Source: Bradyrhizobium sp. dw_411
GTDB lineage: Bacteria > Pseudomonadota > Alphaproteobacteria > Rhizobiales > Xanthobacteraceae
Direction: 5' to 3'
DNA: 64,000 nt
NCBI RefSeq assembly: GCF_018449695.1
Contig: NZ_JAAVUY010000003.1
Span: 186,001-250,000, forward strand
Below, one piece after another: positions 56,390 to 64,000 of the stretch. Each line of letters starts with the position of its first letter. Position 1 is the first letter of the stretch. Below the pieces are notes generated by a model. The model saw only the letters and a list, made by a program, of their open reading frames with translations. It made no database searches and was not told the origin of the DNA. Position numbers and translations under genes: made by a program.

Positions 56390-57772
56390 TCAGACTGCGC
56401 CCGGGGGCTCGGCGTGACTGATCACGCGCTTCACGGTCGGAAATGCGCGCCGCAATGCGCGCTCGATCTCATCGACGCTCTCGTGAACCTTGATCACGCT
56501 CATCGATGGCGCGGCGCGGCAATGGAAATTAACGATTTCGCCGGCGTCGGTGTCGCGCACCCGGACATTGTGGATGTCATGGATCGCGCCGTCGGCAGCA
56601 AAGCGCACCAGCGCCGTCCGTATGGTTTCGACACGGTCGGGCGCGGCATCGGTGCCGAGCGGCAATTCCGGTTCCAGCGGCTCGATATGGGTGTCGACTT
56701 CGACATCGTCGCCGAATTCCTCGCGGATGTTGCGCTCCAGCTCATGGGCGATGTCATGGGCGGCCAGCAGCGCCATCTCGCCATCGACTTCGAGGTCGAT
56801 GCTGACGGTGAGCTTGCCGCCGAGATCGTGCACGGTGACATGATGGATGGCGAGACCGGAATTGCGGGCGATCACCATGATGCGTTCGCGTACACTCTCA
56901 TTGTCGCGGGCGACCGGCACGGCCGTGAATGTCAGGTCGGCATCGTCGAGCGCCTTGGTGATCGCTTCCTGTGCCTTGCGCTTGATCTCGTCGACGCGGT
57001 CGATCGGGTAGGTGCGCGGCACCTGCACAATGGCGTCAATGAAGTGGGTTGAACCCACCATCCGTACCCGCAGCCGTTCGATGTCGACCACGCCAGGCAC
57101 CGCCCTGATCACGGCATCGGCTTTTTCCGTTACGCCTTCCGGGGCACGATCGACCAGGGTCTCGACGGTGGAACGTGCCATCCGCATGCCCAGCGCCGCG
57201 ATCATCACCGCCACGCCGATCGCAGCGGCGGCATCGCCCCAAGGATAGCCCAACCCTGAAAGAATTAGTCCGATGATAACGGCGACCGAGCCCAGCACGT
57301 CTGAAGCGAAATGCAGCGCGTCGGCGGCCAGGGCCTGGCTTTTGGTGTCGTGCGCGGCCCGGTGCAGCGCCCGGGCGCGCCAGAAATTCACGGCAATATC
57401 GACCAGCAGCACGATGAACGGAATCGCCGACAGGGCAGGCGGCGACGCACCTTCGCGCAGGCGGCTGTAGGATTCGACCAGAATGCCGCCGGCCAGCACA
57501 TAGAGCATCGCGATGATGCCGAGCGCCGACACGCTCTCCAGCTTGCCGTGGCCGTAATGATGTTCCTCATCTGCCGGTTTGTCGGAAACCCGCACCACCA
57601 ACCAGGTGATAATTGTCGCGACCACATCGACCGAGGAGTGCAGCGCTTCGGAGATCAGCGCGAGACTGCCGATGGCAATACCGACCACGAATTTGGCCGC
57701 GGCCATCCCGGCACTGGCAAAGATCGAGATGGCTGCGACACGGGATTTAACGGCGTTATCAGGATGACTCAT
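56390..57772 (-). CDS. Cation diffusion facilitator metal exporter with extended C-terminus
   Basis: A 460-aa protein; usual CDF exporters have about 300. The six-segment membrane domain (residues about 10-205) has the metal-site motifs LISEALHSSVDVVAT and EEHHYGHGKLES. The C-terminal part appears to hold three successive units of the dimerisation-domain type: VVDIERLRVRMVGS, IHHVTVHDLGGKLTVSIDLEVD and IHDIHNVRVRDTDAGEIVNF, each followed by an amphipathic helix and a V-x-x-x-P-like end. It exports zinc, iron or manganese in exchange for protons; the metal is not determined. Confidence 0.88.
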   Translation of the reverse strand: MSHPDNAVKSRVAAISIFASAGMAAAKFVVGIAIGSLALISEALHSSVDVVATIITWLVVRVSDKPADEEHHYGHGKLESVSALGIIAMLYVLAGGILVESYSRLREGASPPALSAIPFIVLLVDIAVNFWRARALHRAAHDTKSQALAADALHFASDVLGSVAVIIGLILSGLGYPWGDAAAAIGVAVMIAALGMRMARSTVETLVDRAPEGVTEKADAVIRAVPGVVDIERLRVRMVGSTHFIDAIVQVPRTYPIDRVDEIKRKAQEAITKALDDADLTFTAVPVARDNESVRERIMVIARNSGLAIHHVTVHDLGGKLTVSIDLEVDGEMALLAAHDIAHELERNIREEFGDDVEVDTHIEPLEPELPLGTDAAPDRVETIRTALVRFAADGAIHDIHNVRVRDTDAGEIVNFHCRAAPSMSVIKVHESVDEIERALRRAFPTVKRVISHAEPPGAV

Positions 57773-57958
57773 GGGCGCGGTTTAGCAGCCCATCATGCAA
57801 CATTAAAGACGCGCGTGAGGCGCAATCGCCACTCACTTGCAACAGTGATTGTTGCGAATTGTTCTGACTAAAAAGAAGCTGATTTTTTGAGATCTGCGGA
57901 CGCTGCGCAAAGGCACAGCGTCACGCTGTCGATCTGGCTTGGCGGTATTGGCGATGTC

Positions 57959-57996
57959 TATCCCGGCTGCGGAGCTCTGTGTTCCGCGCCGGGATA
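57959..57996 (-). terminator. Hairpin downstream of the quinone oxidoreductase-like gene
   Basis: TATCCCGGC (57959-57967) pairs with GCCGGGATA (57988-57996), and inside it GCGGA with TCCGC. It sits eight bases after the minus-strand stop at 58005. No T tract follows, so it could be an imperfect terminator or an mRNA 3'-end structure. Confidence 0.45.
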
Positions 57997-58004
57997 CCTC
58001 CAGC

Positions 58005-58973
58005 CTACAGCGTCACGACGATCTTGCCGAGATGCTTGTTGGCTTCCATGTGTTCGAACGCCTTGCCGATATCGTCGAATGCAAAAACCTTGTCGATCGG
58101 CATCTGCAGCTTGCGCGATTCCACCGCCGGCCAGATATCCTTGCGGACCTCGTCGAAAATCTCGCGGATTTCCTCGATCGAGCGGGTGCGGAAGGTGACG
58201 CCGATATAGCTGATCCGGCGCGCGGCATGCAGGTCGAAGTTGAAATCGGCATGGGTGCCGCCGAGCCTGCCGACATTGACGATGCGGCCCTTGACCTTGG
58301 TTGCCTTGAGATTTTGGTTCGCGACACTGCCGGAGACCTGATCGACGATCAGGTCGACGCCTTCGCCACCGGTCGCCTGCAACACCTGATCGACCCAGCC
58401 AGGATCGCTGGAGTCTACCGCCTGATCGGCGCCGAATTCCTTCAGCCTGCCGCGGCGCGTCGCATCGGTGGAAGAGCCCACCACAAGTTTTGCGCCCTTG
58501 AGCTTGGCGATTTGCATGGCCATCAGGCCGACGCCGGAACTGGCGCCTTGAATCATGACGGTCTGGCCGGGCTGTAACGCGCCGTTAGTCACGACCGCGT
58601 TGTGCATGGTCGAGATTGCAATGGGGAGTGTGCAGGCTTCCTCGAAATTCATGTTCGAGGGCGTGCGGAACAATCGGCCGTGATCGGCCAGAGTATATTC
58701 GGCAAAGGCAGCGCTGCCCGACCCCATTACCTTGTCGCCGATCTTGACACCCCTAGCGTCGGGACCGACCTCGGCGACTTCGCCCGCCCATTCCATCCCG
58801 AGCACGGTGCCGGCGCCGCCGGCGCTGCCATGGGCGTGCCCCTTGGTCATGCCGAGATCGGCGCGATTGAGACCGCAGGCATGCACGCGGATCAAAACCT
58901 GCGTGCCTTTTGGCGAGGGCTTGGCGATATCGGCGATTGCGGCGCCATTGGCGCTGTAGACATAGGCCTTCAT
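58005..58973 (-). CDS. Zinc-independent quinone oxidoreductase-like MDR protein
   Basis: From ATG 58973 (MKAYVYSANGAA) the protein has 322 aa, normal for NADPH:quinone reductases; an open frame upstream to 59120 overlaps the next gene's 3' end and is not likely used. Features are GLNRADLGMTKG, GMEWAGEVAEVG, the nucleotide-binding MIQGASSGVGLMAMQIAK and VDLIVDQVSGSV. Zinc ligands of alcohol dehydrogenases are absent. It reduces quinones or enals with NADPH; the actual substrate is unknown. Confidence 0.85.
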   Translation of the reverse strand: MKAYVYSANGAAIADIAKPSPKGTQVLIRVHACGLNRADLGMTKGHAHGSAGGAGTVLGMEWAGEVAEVGPDARGVKIGDKVMGSGSAAFAEYTLADHGRLFRTPSNMNFEEACTLPIAISTMHNAVVTNGALQPGQTVMIQGASSGVGLMAMQIAKLKGAKLVVGSSTDATRRGRLKEFGADQAVDSSDPGWVDQVLQATGGEGVDLIVDQVSGSVANQNLKATKVKGRIVNVGRLGGTHADFNFDLHAARRISYIGVTFRTRSIEEIREIFDEVRKDIWPAVESRKLQMPIDKVFAFDDIGKAFEHMEANKHLGKIVVTL

Positions 58974-59076
58974 GCGATCATTCTCGGTTGTCTGGGGGGA
59001 ATAGCGGTCTGTTCGGCAGGATGCCGCCGCGACCGGTAAATGTCCACCGGGCGCGGCGCCGATCAGGGCGACAGGG

Positions 59077-60093
59077 TCATGCAAAAGCGGGCGCGTTCGC
59101 CTTTGCCGGCGGGCTGGCATCGCGCAATCCGGCGATCTGCGCGCGCTGAACGATCAAGGCCAGCACGGTGTCGAGCGCCGGGGTAGGGGTCTGCGTCAAT
59201 CGGCCCATTTCCTGAACCACGGAGACCAGCGGGTCGATTTCCATCGGGCGCCCCCGTTCCAGATCCTGCAGCATCGAGGTCTTGTGCGCGCCGACCTTGC
59301 GCGCGCCTTCGATCCGCCGCTCGATATCGACCCGGAACCTGACGTCGAATTTTTCGGCGATGGTCTGGGTTTCCTGCATGATGGCTTTCGACAGCGCACG
59401 CGTTGCCGGATCGGAGCAGATCACATCGAGTGTGGCGTGGGTCAGTGCGCTGATCGGATTGAGGCAGACATTGCCCCAAAGCTTGAGCCAGATTTCGTCA
59501 TGAATGCGCTCCAGCACCGGCGCCTGCATGCCGGCCTCCGTGAACAGCGCGGAAAGCCGCTCCACGTCGGGACTCTTCTCGCCCGAGGGTTCACCGATCG
59601 GGAAGCGGTTGCCATAGACATGGCGGATCACGCCGGGCGCTTCGATCTCGGTGGCGGGATAGACGATGCAGCCGATGGCGCGCTGCGGGCCCAGTTCGTG
59701 CCATTGCCGGCCGCCGGGGTCGATGCTCTCCAGCGTCGAGCCTTCGTAGCGGCCGCCATGCTTGTAGAAATACCAATAGGGAATGCCATTGACCGCCGTG
59801 ACGATGCGGGTGTGCGGCCCGAGCAATGGCTGCATCGTTTCAATCACGCCGGTGATGGAATGGGCCTTCAGGCAGATGATGACGAAATCCTGATGCCCGA
59901 GTTCGGCGGGATTGTCGGTGCAACGCGGATGCACCACGCGCTCCTCGTCGTCGATCAGGAGTTTGAGCCCGTTGGCGCGCATGGCGGCGAGATGCGCACC
60001 CCGTGCGACCAGGCTGACATCGGCGCCTGCGCGCGCGAACTGTACCCCGAGATATCCGCCGATCGCGCCGGCGCCGTAGATGCAGATTTTCAT
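59077..60093 (-). CDS. 2-dehydropantoate 2-reductase-like protein (PanE/ApbA family)
   Basis: ATG 60093, with GAGGGACGCC before it, gives 338 aa beginning MKICIYGAGAIGGYLG, the NADP-binding fold. The catalytic Lys lies in IWLKLWGNVCLNPISALT, followed by Glu-containing segments of the C-terminal domain (RGRPMEIDPLVS). The family includes ketopantoate reductase for pantothenate synthesis, but this group has several PanE-like paralogues, so the substrate may differ. It lies between the quinone reductase-like gene and the CBS-domain gene, on the same strand. Confidence 0.85.
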   Translation of the reverse strand: MKICIYGAGAIGGYLGVQFARAGADVSLVARGAHLAAMRANGLKLLIDDEERVVHPRCTDNPAELGHQDFVIICLKAHSITGVIETMQPLLGPHTRIVTAVNGIPYWYFYKHGGRYEGSTLESIDPGGRQWHELGPQRAIGCIVYPATEIEAPGVIRHVYGNRFPIGEPSGEKSPDVERLSALFTEAGMQAPVLERIHDEIWLKLWGNVCLNPISALTHATLDVICSDPATRALSKAIMQETQTIAEKFDVRFRVDIERRIEGARKVGAHKTSMLQDLERGRPMEIDPLVSVVQEMGRLTQTPTPALDTVLALIVQRAQIAGLRDASPPAKANAPAFA

Positions 60094-60140
60094 GGCGTCC
60101 CTCAATGGTTGATCACTGAAAATGTCAGCCGTCCTCACGC

Positions 60141-60170
60141 GCGGGCTTTTGAGCGTCACTCAAAGCCCGC
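60141..60170 (-). other. Strong hairpin between CBS gene and PanE-like gene
   Basis: GCGGGCTTTTGAG (60141-60153) pairs with CTCAAAGCCCGC (60159-60170) with one bulged T; flanking CACGC and GCGTG can extend it. It lies 29 bases after the CBS gene stop on the minus strand. There is no T tract, so it may separate the two transcripts only weakly. Confidence 0.5.
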
Positions 60171-60198
60171 GTGATTGCGGTTGAAGCGGAGAGGGTGG

Positions 60199-60630
60199 TC
60201 AGGCGGGAACGGATCGTTCCGTCGCGGTCGCTTCGTCGTCGAACGCGGTTGAAATGTCGCGGATGCTGATGACGCCGATCAGGCTGTAATTGTCGATCAC
60301 GGGCAAATGCCGGATGTGGTGCTTGTTCATGAGATGACGAACATGTTCCAGCGTGTCGGTCGCTGCACAGGAAACCAGTTGCCCCACTGAGATCAACTGC
60401 GAAATCTTCAGATTGACGCCGGCGGCGCCGTGCTCGGCGATAGCGCGCACCACGTCGCGTTCGGTGAACATGCCCGCCGCGGTGTTACCCTCGGTGCGAA
60501 CGACATCCTTCACCACCAGCGCACTGATATTGCTGGCGCGCATCAATTGAGCGGCGATGGCCACGGTCTCATTCATTCGAACGGTCGCGACGCGGGCAGT
60601 CTTCTTGCGCAGGATGTCTTCGACTTTCAT
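60199..60630 (-). CDS. Two-CBS-domain protein
   Basis: ATG 60630 has a very strong site, GGAGGAGGCA, and gives 143 aa. Two CBS modules cover about residues 5-62 (VEDILRKKTARVATVRMNETV, FTERDVVRAI) and 76-132 (CAATDTLEHVRHLMNKHHIRHLPVID, GVISIRDI). CBS pairs bind adenine nucleotides and report energy state. One copy of the oxalate-block dyad lies 48 bases upstream of its start, so it may be co-regulated with oxlT and frc. Confidence 0.88.
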   Translation of the reverse strand: MKVEDILRKKTARVATVRMNETVAIAAQLMRASNISALVVKDVVRTEGNTAAGMFTERDVVRAIAEHGAAGVNLKISQLISVGQLVSCAATDTLEHVRHLMNKHHIRHLPVIDNYSLIGVISIRDISTAFDDEATATERSVPA

Positions 60631-60677
60631 TGCCTCCTCCTTCATGTCAGCCGCAGGGAAATTTCTGTCGTCCAAGA

Positions 60678-60697
60678 CTGGTATACATTATTCCAAT
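60678..60697. promoter_or_regulatory. Oxalate-block dyad motif, copy A
   Basis: CTGGTATACATTATTCCAAT. It fits the shared pattern TGGTAT-N5-ATKCCA and lies 48 bases upstream of the CBS-domain gene start. Confidence 0.5.
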
Positions 60698-60806
60698 TGT
60701 CAATTTAATATCACAAGTAATTTCCGACATAAAGCGGCAGTAATGCTGACGTTTTACGACTATGCACGTCCGCGTGCCTTGACTGAGTGGCAGCAAAAAT
60801 CGTTTA

Positions 60807-60826
60807 TTGGTATTTTGTATTCCAAT
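60807..60826. promoter_or_regulatory. Oxalate-block dyad motif, copy B
   Basis: TTGGTATTTTGTATTCCAAT, 110 bases beyond copy A and 177 bases upstream of the CBS-domain gene start. The outer arms ATTGG and CCAAT pair as well. It matches copy A at 15 of 20 positions. Confidence 0.45.
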
Positions 60827-60836
60827 GGAAGAGGGC

Positions 60837-60868
60837 AAAAAAAGAGGCGTACCGGGGCACGCCTCTTT
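60837..60868 (-). terminator. Rho-independent terminator of oxlT
   Basis: AAAGAGGCGT (60841-60850) and ACGCCTCTTT (60859-60868) form a 10-bp stem with an 8-base loop. Read on the minus strand the stem is followed by seven T residues, 23 bases after the oxlT stop. Confidence 0.85.
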
Positions 60869-60890
60869 CCTGGATTTTTGCTGACGAAGG

Positions 60891-62204
60891 TCAGGCGGCT
60901 CTGACGTCTCGCGCTCTGGCGTCCGACGTCGCTTCATTGCCGAGGATGAACGCGCGCCGCATCGGCTTGATGACGAACAAGGCCAGCAGCGCCGCGGTGG
61001 CGTTGAGCGCAACGGCGATCACGAACACGGCCTGCCAGCCGTAATGCGAGGCGACCAGGCTTGCCAGCGGCACCAGCAGCGAGGCGGTGCCTTTTGCCGT
61101 ATACAACATGCCGTTGTTGGTGGTTGCGAATTTCGAGCCGAACGTGTCGCCGCTGGTCGCCGGAAACAGGCTGTAGATCTCGCCGAACACGCCGAAATAA
61201 ACCGCGGTCGCCAGCACGAAGACGATCGGTATGTGACCGTATGCCGAGAGCGTCAGCAGCATGATGGCGGCGGTTCCGAACGCGATGAACATCGTGTGTT
61301 CGCGTCCGATCGTGTCGGAGACCCAGCCGAAAAACGGCCGGCCGAAGCCGTCGAAAATACGGTCGAGCGAAATCGCAAAGGTCAGCGCGGCCATCTGGAA
61401 GCCGGCGATGCTGACCGGTTCATTGTCGATCTTGAAGTCGTGAGCGATCGGCGCAATCTGCGCCGCCGTCATCAGGCCGCCAGCCGCGACCATCACGAAC
61501 ACCAGATACATCATCCAGAAGATCGGGCTGCGCAGGACCTGCGGCGGCGTGAAGTCGATTTTGGTCTGGGGAAGATTGAGCTGCTTCTTCTTCGGCGGCA
61601 TTGCCTGTGACGGTTTGCGCAGGAGGAAGGCAAGCAGGCAGACGATGGCGCCTTGTCCGATGCCAAAGGTGAAGAACGCGCTCTGGTAGCCGCTCGCCGC
61701 AATCATGTTCGCGATCGGCACCACGGTAATAGCCGCGCCCGCGCCGAAGCCGGCGGCGGTAGCGCCGGCGGCCAGGCCGCGGCGGTCGGGAAACCATTTG
61801 AGGGCATTGCCAACGCAGGTGCCGTACACCGAACCGGCGCCGATCCCGGCGATGATCGCGGAGATATAGAGCAGCACCAGCGAGTCGGCGTAGGAATTCA
61901 TGACCCAGGCGATGCTGATCATGATGCCGCCAAACATCACGACGACGCTCGGGCCATATTTATCGACAAACCATGCCTCGACCGGCACCAGCCAGGTTTC
62001 GGTCACTACGAAAAGCGTAAAGGCGAGCTGGATCGCGGCGCGGCCCCAGTGATATTTCGCGTCGATCGGATCGACGAACAGCGTCCAGCCATATTGCAGG
62101 TTGGCGATCATCGCCATGCAGACGATGCCCATCGCCAATTGCAGCCAGCGGAAGTGCTTGCCTTCCGCCATTGGGGTCGCCGTGGTTTGTGGTGTGGCGG
62201 TCAT
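60891..62204 (-). CDS. oxlT: Oxalate/formate antiporter, MFS family
   Basis: A 437-aa protein with twelve predicted membrane segments, starting at ATG 62204 after GGGAGGGACC. The first loop, PIDAKYHWGRAAIQLAFTLFVVTETWLVPVEAWFVDKYGP pattern (about residues 47-86), is characteristic of OxlT-like carriers, as is GIGAGSVYGTCVGNALKWF. The family exchanges oxalate for formate across the inner membrane. Position beside frc supports the role. A terminator follows its stop and a dyad motif lies 58 bases upstream of its start. Confidence 0.88.
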   Translation of the reverse strand: MTATPQTTATPMAEGKHFRWLQLAMGIVCMAMIANLQYGWTLFVDPIDAKYHWGRAAIQLAFTLFVVTETWLVPVEAWFVDKYGPSVVVMFGGIMISIAWVMNSYADSLVLLYISAIIAGIGAGSVYGTCVGNALKWFPDRRGLAAGATAAGFGAGAAITVVPIANMIAASGYQSAFFTFGIGQGAIVCLLAFLLRKPSQAMPPKKKQLNLPQTKIDFTPPQVLRSPIFWMMYLVFVMVAAGGLMTAAQIAPIAHDFKIDNEPVSIAGFQMAALTFAISLDRIFDGFGRPFFGWVSDTIGREHTMFIAFGTAAIMLLTLSAYGHIPIVFVLATAVYFGVFGEIYSLFPATSGDTFGSKFATTNNGMLYTAKGTASLLVPLASLVASHYGWQAVFVIAVALNATAALLALFVIKPMRRAFILGNEATSDARARDVRAA

Positions 62205-62261
62205 GGTCCCTCCCGTGGCACGCCCTCTGTTTTTATATGGGAGCGTTGCCGTCTGCGCATA

Positions 62262-62281
62262 TTGGTATGTGATATGCCAGA
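62262..62281. promoter_or_regulatory. Oxalate-block dyad motif, copy C
   Basis: TTGGTATGTGATATGCCAGA, 58 bases upstream of the oxlT start. The core TGGTAT-N5-ATGCCA is intact; GCATAT and ATATGC around it form a further dyad. Confidence 0.5.
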
Positions 62282-62370
62282 GCGCAAGTCATATTATGGC
62301 TGGGGACCTTGCGCGTTCAATATGCCGCAGTCTAGGGCGCAGGATAGGTCTTGCGCGACAAAATGCAGGC

Positions 62371-62397
62371 AAAAAAAGACCCCAGAAAACCGGGGTC
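62371..62397 (-). terminator. Rho-independent terminator after the 45-aa gene
   Basis: GACCCC (62378-62383) pairs with GGGGTC (62392-62397) around an 8-base loop; on the minus strand seven T residues follow (62371-62377). It lies 65 bases after the stop of the small gene at 62462 and before the oxlT promoter region. Confidence 0.75.
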
Positions 62398-62461
62398 GAG
62401 GCTGGGAGGATTGGTCTAGGGCAGTGTCGGGCGGCCGGTTAGATAACGGTCGCAACGCTTG

Positions 62462-62599
62462 TCAGAGCCCGAAATAGGGAGTGTCGCCGTTGCGGATAGC
62501 GATGCGGGCGCTGGCCATCAACAGGCGGTCAATGGTCGCCATCAGGCGGCCGAACAAAGTGGGGGAAGGCACGAGGCCGAAGGCGGCGGTCTTGGACAT
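62462..62599 (-). CDS. Small basic protein (45 aa) in the oxalate block
   Basis: ATG 62599 to TGA 62462. The product begins MSKTAAFGLVPSPTLFGRL and ends RIAIRNGDTPYFGL; it is slightly basic, with an amphipathic middle (RLMATIDRLLMASARIAIR) and no membrane segment. Support comes from AAAGAGAACCG before the ATG, its own rho-independent terminator downstream, and a dyad motif 46 bases upstream like those of oxlT and the CBS gene. I recognise no family. Confidence 0.6.
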   Translation of the reverse strand: MSKTAAFGLVPSPTLFGRLMATIDRLLMASARIAIRNGDTPYFGL

Positions 62600-62644
62600 A
62601 TCGGTTCTCTTTGCGGGTCAGCAGATCAAGTGTTGTCCATAACT

Positions 62645-62664
62645 TAGGTATACCAGATGCCAAC
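62645..62664. promoter_or_regulatory. Oxalate-block dyad motif, copy D
   Basis: TAGGTATACCAGATGCCAAC, 46 bases upstream of the 45-aa gene. It keeps GGTAT, AT and CCA of the shared pattern and also contains the perfect palindrome GGTATACC. Confidence 0.45.
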
Positions 62665-62773
62665 AGCAATGCATTTGTTTGCATGGCAGCATAACCAATA
62701 CCGCAATGCAACATAATGGTTTCTTAAGCGACGCGCCCTCAAGCCAAAGCCTTAAAGCCAAGCCTTAAACAAA

Positions 62774-62798
62774 AAGGCCGCCGGAAACCGGCGGCCTT
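62774..62798 (-). terminator. Rho-independent terminator of frc
   Basis: AAGGCCGCCGG (62774-62784) and CCGGCGGCCTT (62788-62798) form a perfect 11-bp stem with an AAA loop. On the minus strand a T-rich tail follows. It lies 29 bases after the frc stop. Confidence 0.9.
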
Positions 62799-62827
62799 AG
62801 AACTTAAAAGCAGTCTGGAAACGTCGC

Positions 62828-64000
62828 TTATTCGGCGGCGACTTTGCGCGGCGGGTCGAGTGCGCCGGAATCATGGATCTCGGCCACCTGATGGTCGCTG
62901 AAGCCGAGAACCTGACGCAGGATTTCGTCGGTGTGCTCGCCGAGCAACGGGGAACGCTTCACCTCGGTCGGGCTGTCCGACAGCTTGATGGGATTGCCGA
63001 CCGACAGATATTTGCCGCGCTCGGGATGATCGACTTCGACCACGGTGCCGGTCGCGCGCAGCGACTGGTCTTCCGCCAGTTCTTTCATCGACAGGATCGG
63101 ACCGCAGGGAATGTCGTCCTTGTTGAGAATGTCCATCGCCTCGAACTTGGTCTTGGTCATGGTCCACTGTTCGATGCGCGCGAAGATCTGGTTCAGGCGC
63201 GACAGCCGGGCCGGAGGCTTGGCGTAATCCGGATGGGTCTTCCAGCCGGGTTCGCCGATGATATCGCAAATCTTCTCCCAGACCGGCGCCTGGGTGATGA
63301 AGTAGATGTAGGCGTTCGGATCGGTTTCCCAGCCCTTGCATTTGAGGATGCGGCCCGGTTGTCCGCCGCCGGAATCGTTGCCTGCGCGCGGCACGGCATC
63401 GCCAAACGGAATGCCTTCACCGAACTGGCTGTATTCCTTGAGCGGGCCATGGGCGAGGCGCTGCTGATCGCGCAGCTTGACGCGCGCAAGGTTCAAGACA
63501 CCATCCTGCATCGCGGCGGTGACTTTTTGTCCCTGGCCCGTGACCGTGCGCTGATAGAGCGCGGTGACGATGCCGAGCGCCAGATGCAATCCGGTGCCGC
63601 TGTCGCCGATCTGCGCGCCGGTGACCAGCGGCAGGCCGTCGCGGAAACCGGTGGTGGACGCGGCGCCGCCGGTGCACTGCGCGACATTCTCATACACCTT
63701 GCAGTCCTCGTAGGGACCGGGGCCGAAGCCCTTGATCGACGCGACGATCATCTTCGGGTTGATGGCGTGAATCTTTTCCCAGGGGAATCCCATGCGGTCG
63801 AGCACGCCGGGACCGAAATTTTCCACCAGCACATCGCAGCTCTTGATCAGCGCGGTGAGAACTTCCTTGCCCTTTGGATTCTTGGTGTCGAGCGTGATCG
63901 AGCGCTTGTTGTGGTTGAGCATGGTGAAATACAGGCTGTCGACATTGGGGACATCCTGCAACTGGCCGCGCGTAATGTCGCCGACGCCGGGTCGCTCGAC
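62828..64000 (-). CDS. frc: Formyl-CoA:oxalate CoA-transferase (5' end outside window)
   Basis: The frame is open to the right edge; about 390 codons are present and roughly 30 to 40 N-terminal residues are missing. A class III CoA-transferase, it keeps [20 protein letters not shown]-like text near the edge, [38 protein letters not shown], and the catalytic Asp in [17 protein letters not shown]. The [17 protein letters not shown] and [15 protein letters not shown] blocks match Frc of Oxalobacter formigenes closely. It moves CoA from formyl-CoA to oxalate. Oxalyl-CoA decarboxylase would be expected just outside the window. Confidence 0.95.
   Translation of the reverse strand, partial: VERPGVGDITRGQLQDVPNVDSLYFTMLNHNKRSITLDTKNPKGKEVLTALIKSCDVLVENFGPGVLDRMGFPWEKIHAINPKMIVASIKGFGPGPYEDCKVYENVAQCTGGAASTTGFRDGLPLVTGAQIGDSGTGLHLALGIVTALYQRTVTGQGQKVTAAMQDGVLNLARVKLRDQQRLAHGPLKEYSQFGEGIPFGDAVPRAGNDSGGGQPGRILKCKGWETDPNAYIYFITQAPVWEKICDIIGEPGWKTHPDYAKPPARLSRLNQIFARIEQWTMTKTKFEAMDILNKDDIPCGPILSMKELAEDQSLRATGTVVEVDHPERGKYLSVGNPIKLSDSPTEVKRSPLLGEHTDEILRQVLGFSDHQVAEIHDSGALDPPRKVAAE

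Overview
The window (about 62% G+C by eye, dense coding on both strands, frequent GTG and TTG starts) looks like chromosome of an alphaproteobacterium of the Bradyrhizobium / Rhodopseudomonas / Afipia group (Nitrobacteraceae). Pointers are the gene neighbourhood Do-protease, OmpR-type regulator, histidine kinase, glnE; a ccmI-ccmE-ccmF-ccmH cluster; a molybdenum formate dehydrogenase fdsGBA-fdhD-fdsD set; and an oxalate block with oxlT and frc. I see no rRNA, tRNA, insertion sequence, prophage or CRISPR array.

Layout. (1) 1-15.3 kb: extracellular polysaccharide and secretion region. Six minus-strand genes encode a Wza-type outer membrane lipoprotein, four GT4 glycosyltransferases and a Wzx-like flippase, with a Sec-exported clan GH-A-like glycoside hydrolase among them. 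A plus-strand type I secretion ABC protein and its HlyD adaptor follow, then a UDP-glucuronate 4-epimerase-like enzyme. At the left edge lies the N-terminal part of a second GH-A-like protein without a signal peptide. (2) 15.4-21.5 kb: small exported or membrane proteins, a VanZ-like protein, a PPP-type phosphatase, a PhoP/PhoQ-like two-component pair and two unassigned hypotheticals. (3) 21.6-25.8 kb: cytochrome c maturation ccmI-ccmE-ccmF-ccmH, with a tandem pair of 45-bp palindromic repeats between ccmI and ccmE. (4) 26.0-35.2 kb: DegP-like protease with a good terminator, a second two-component pair overlapping glnE, and a GAF-GAF histidine kinase with a Lys/Ser-repeat N-terminus. (5) 35.2-41.7 kb: Tat-exported amidohydrolase, an orphan ABC binding protein, and a xylFGH-type sugar ABC transporter. 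(6) 41.9-46.6 kb: a large Cache-HAMP-GAF-GAF kinase translationally coupled to a stand-alone receiver and a receiver-adenylate cyclase. (7) 46.7-53.8 kb: fdsGBA-fdhD-fdsD and a divergent LysR regulator with LysR-box-like dyads between them. (8) 53.8-60.1 kb: PAS-PAS kinase, CDF metal exporter with an extended C-terminus, quinone-oxidoreductase-like and PanE-like enzymes. (9) 60.2-64.0 kb: oxalate block: CBS-domain protein, OxlT-like antiporter, an unlisted 45-aa protein, and formyl-CoA:oxalate CoA-transferase running off the right edge. The genes in this block have clear rho-independent terminators and share a dyad operator-like motif.

How it fits together. Oxalate imported by OxlT would be activated by Frc; formate from oxalyl-CoA turnover could be oxidised by the FdsGBA enzyme to NADH. 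The polysaccharide genes make, flip and export a surface glycan, and two GH-A-like proteins, one Sec-exported and one probably type I-exported, may trim or modify it. The most interesting unexplained signals are the repeated 20-bp dyad in front of the oxalate genes, the 45-aa gene in that block, the GH-A/type I secretion link, and the two nearly identical kinase cores at 34-35 kb and 44-45 kb feeding a receiver-cyclase.
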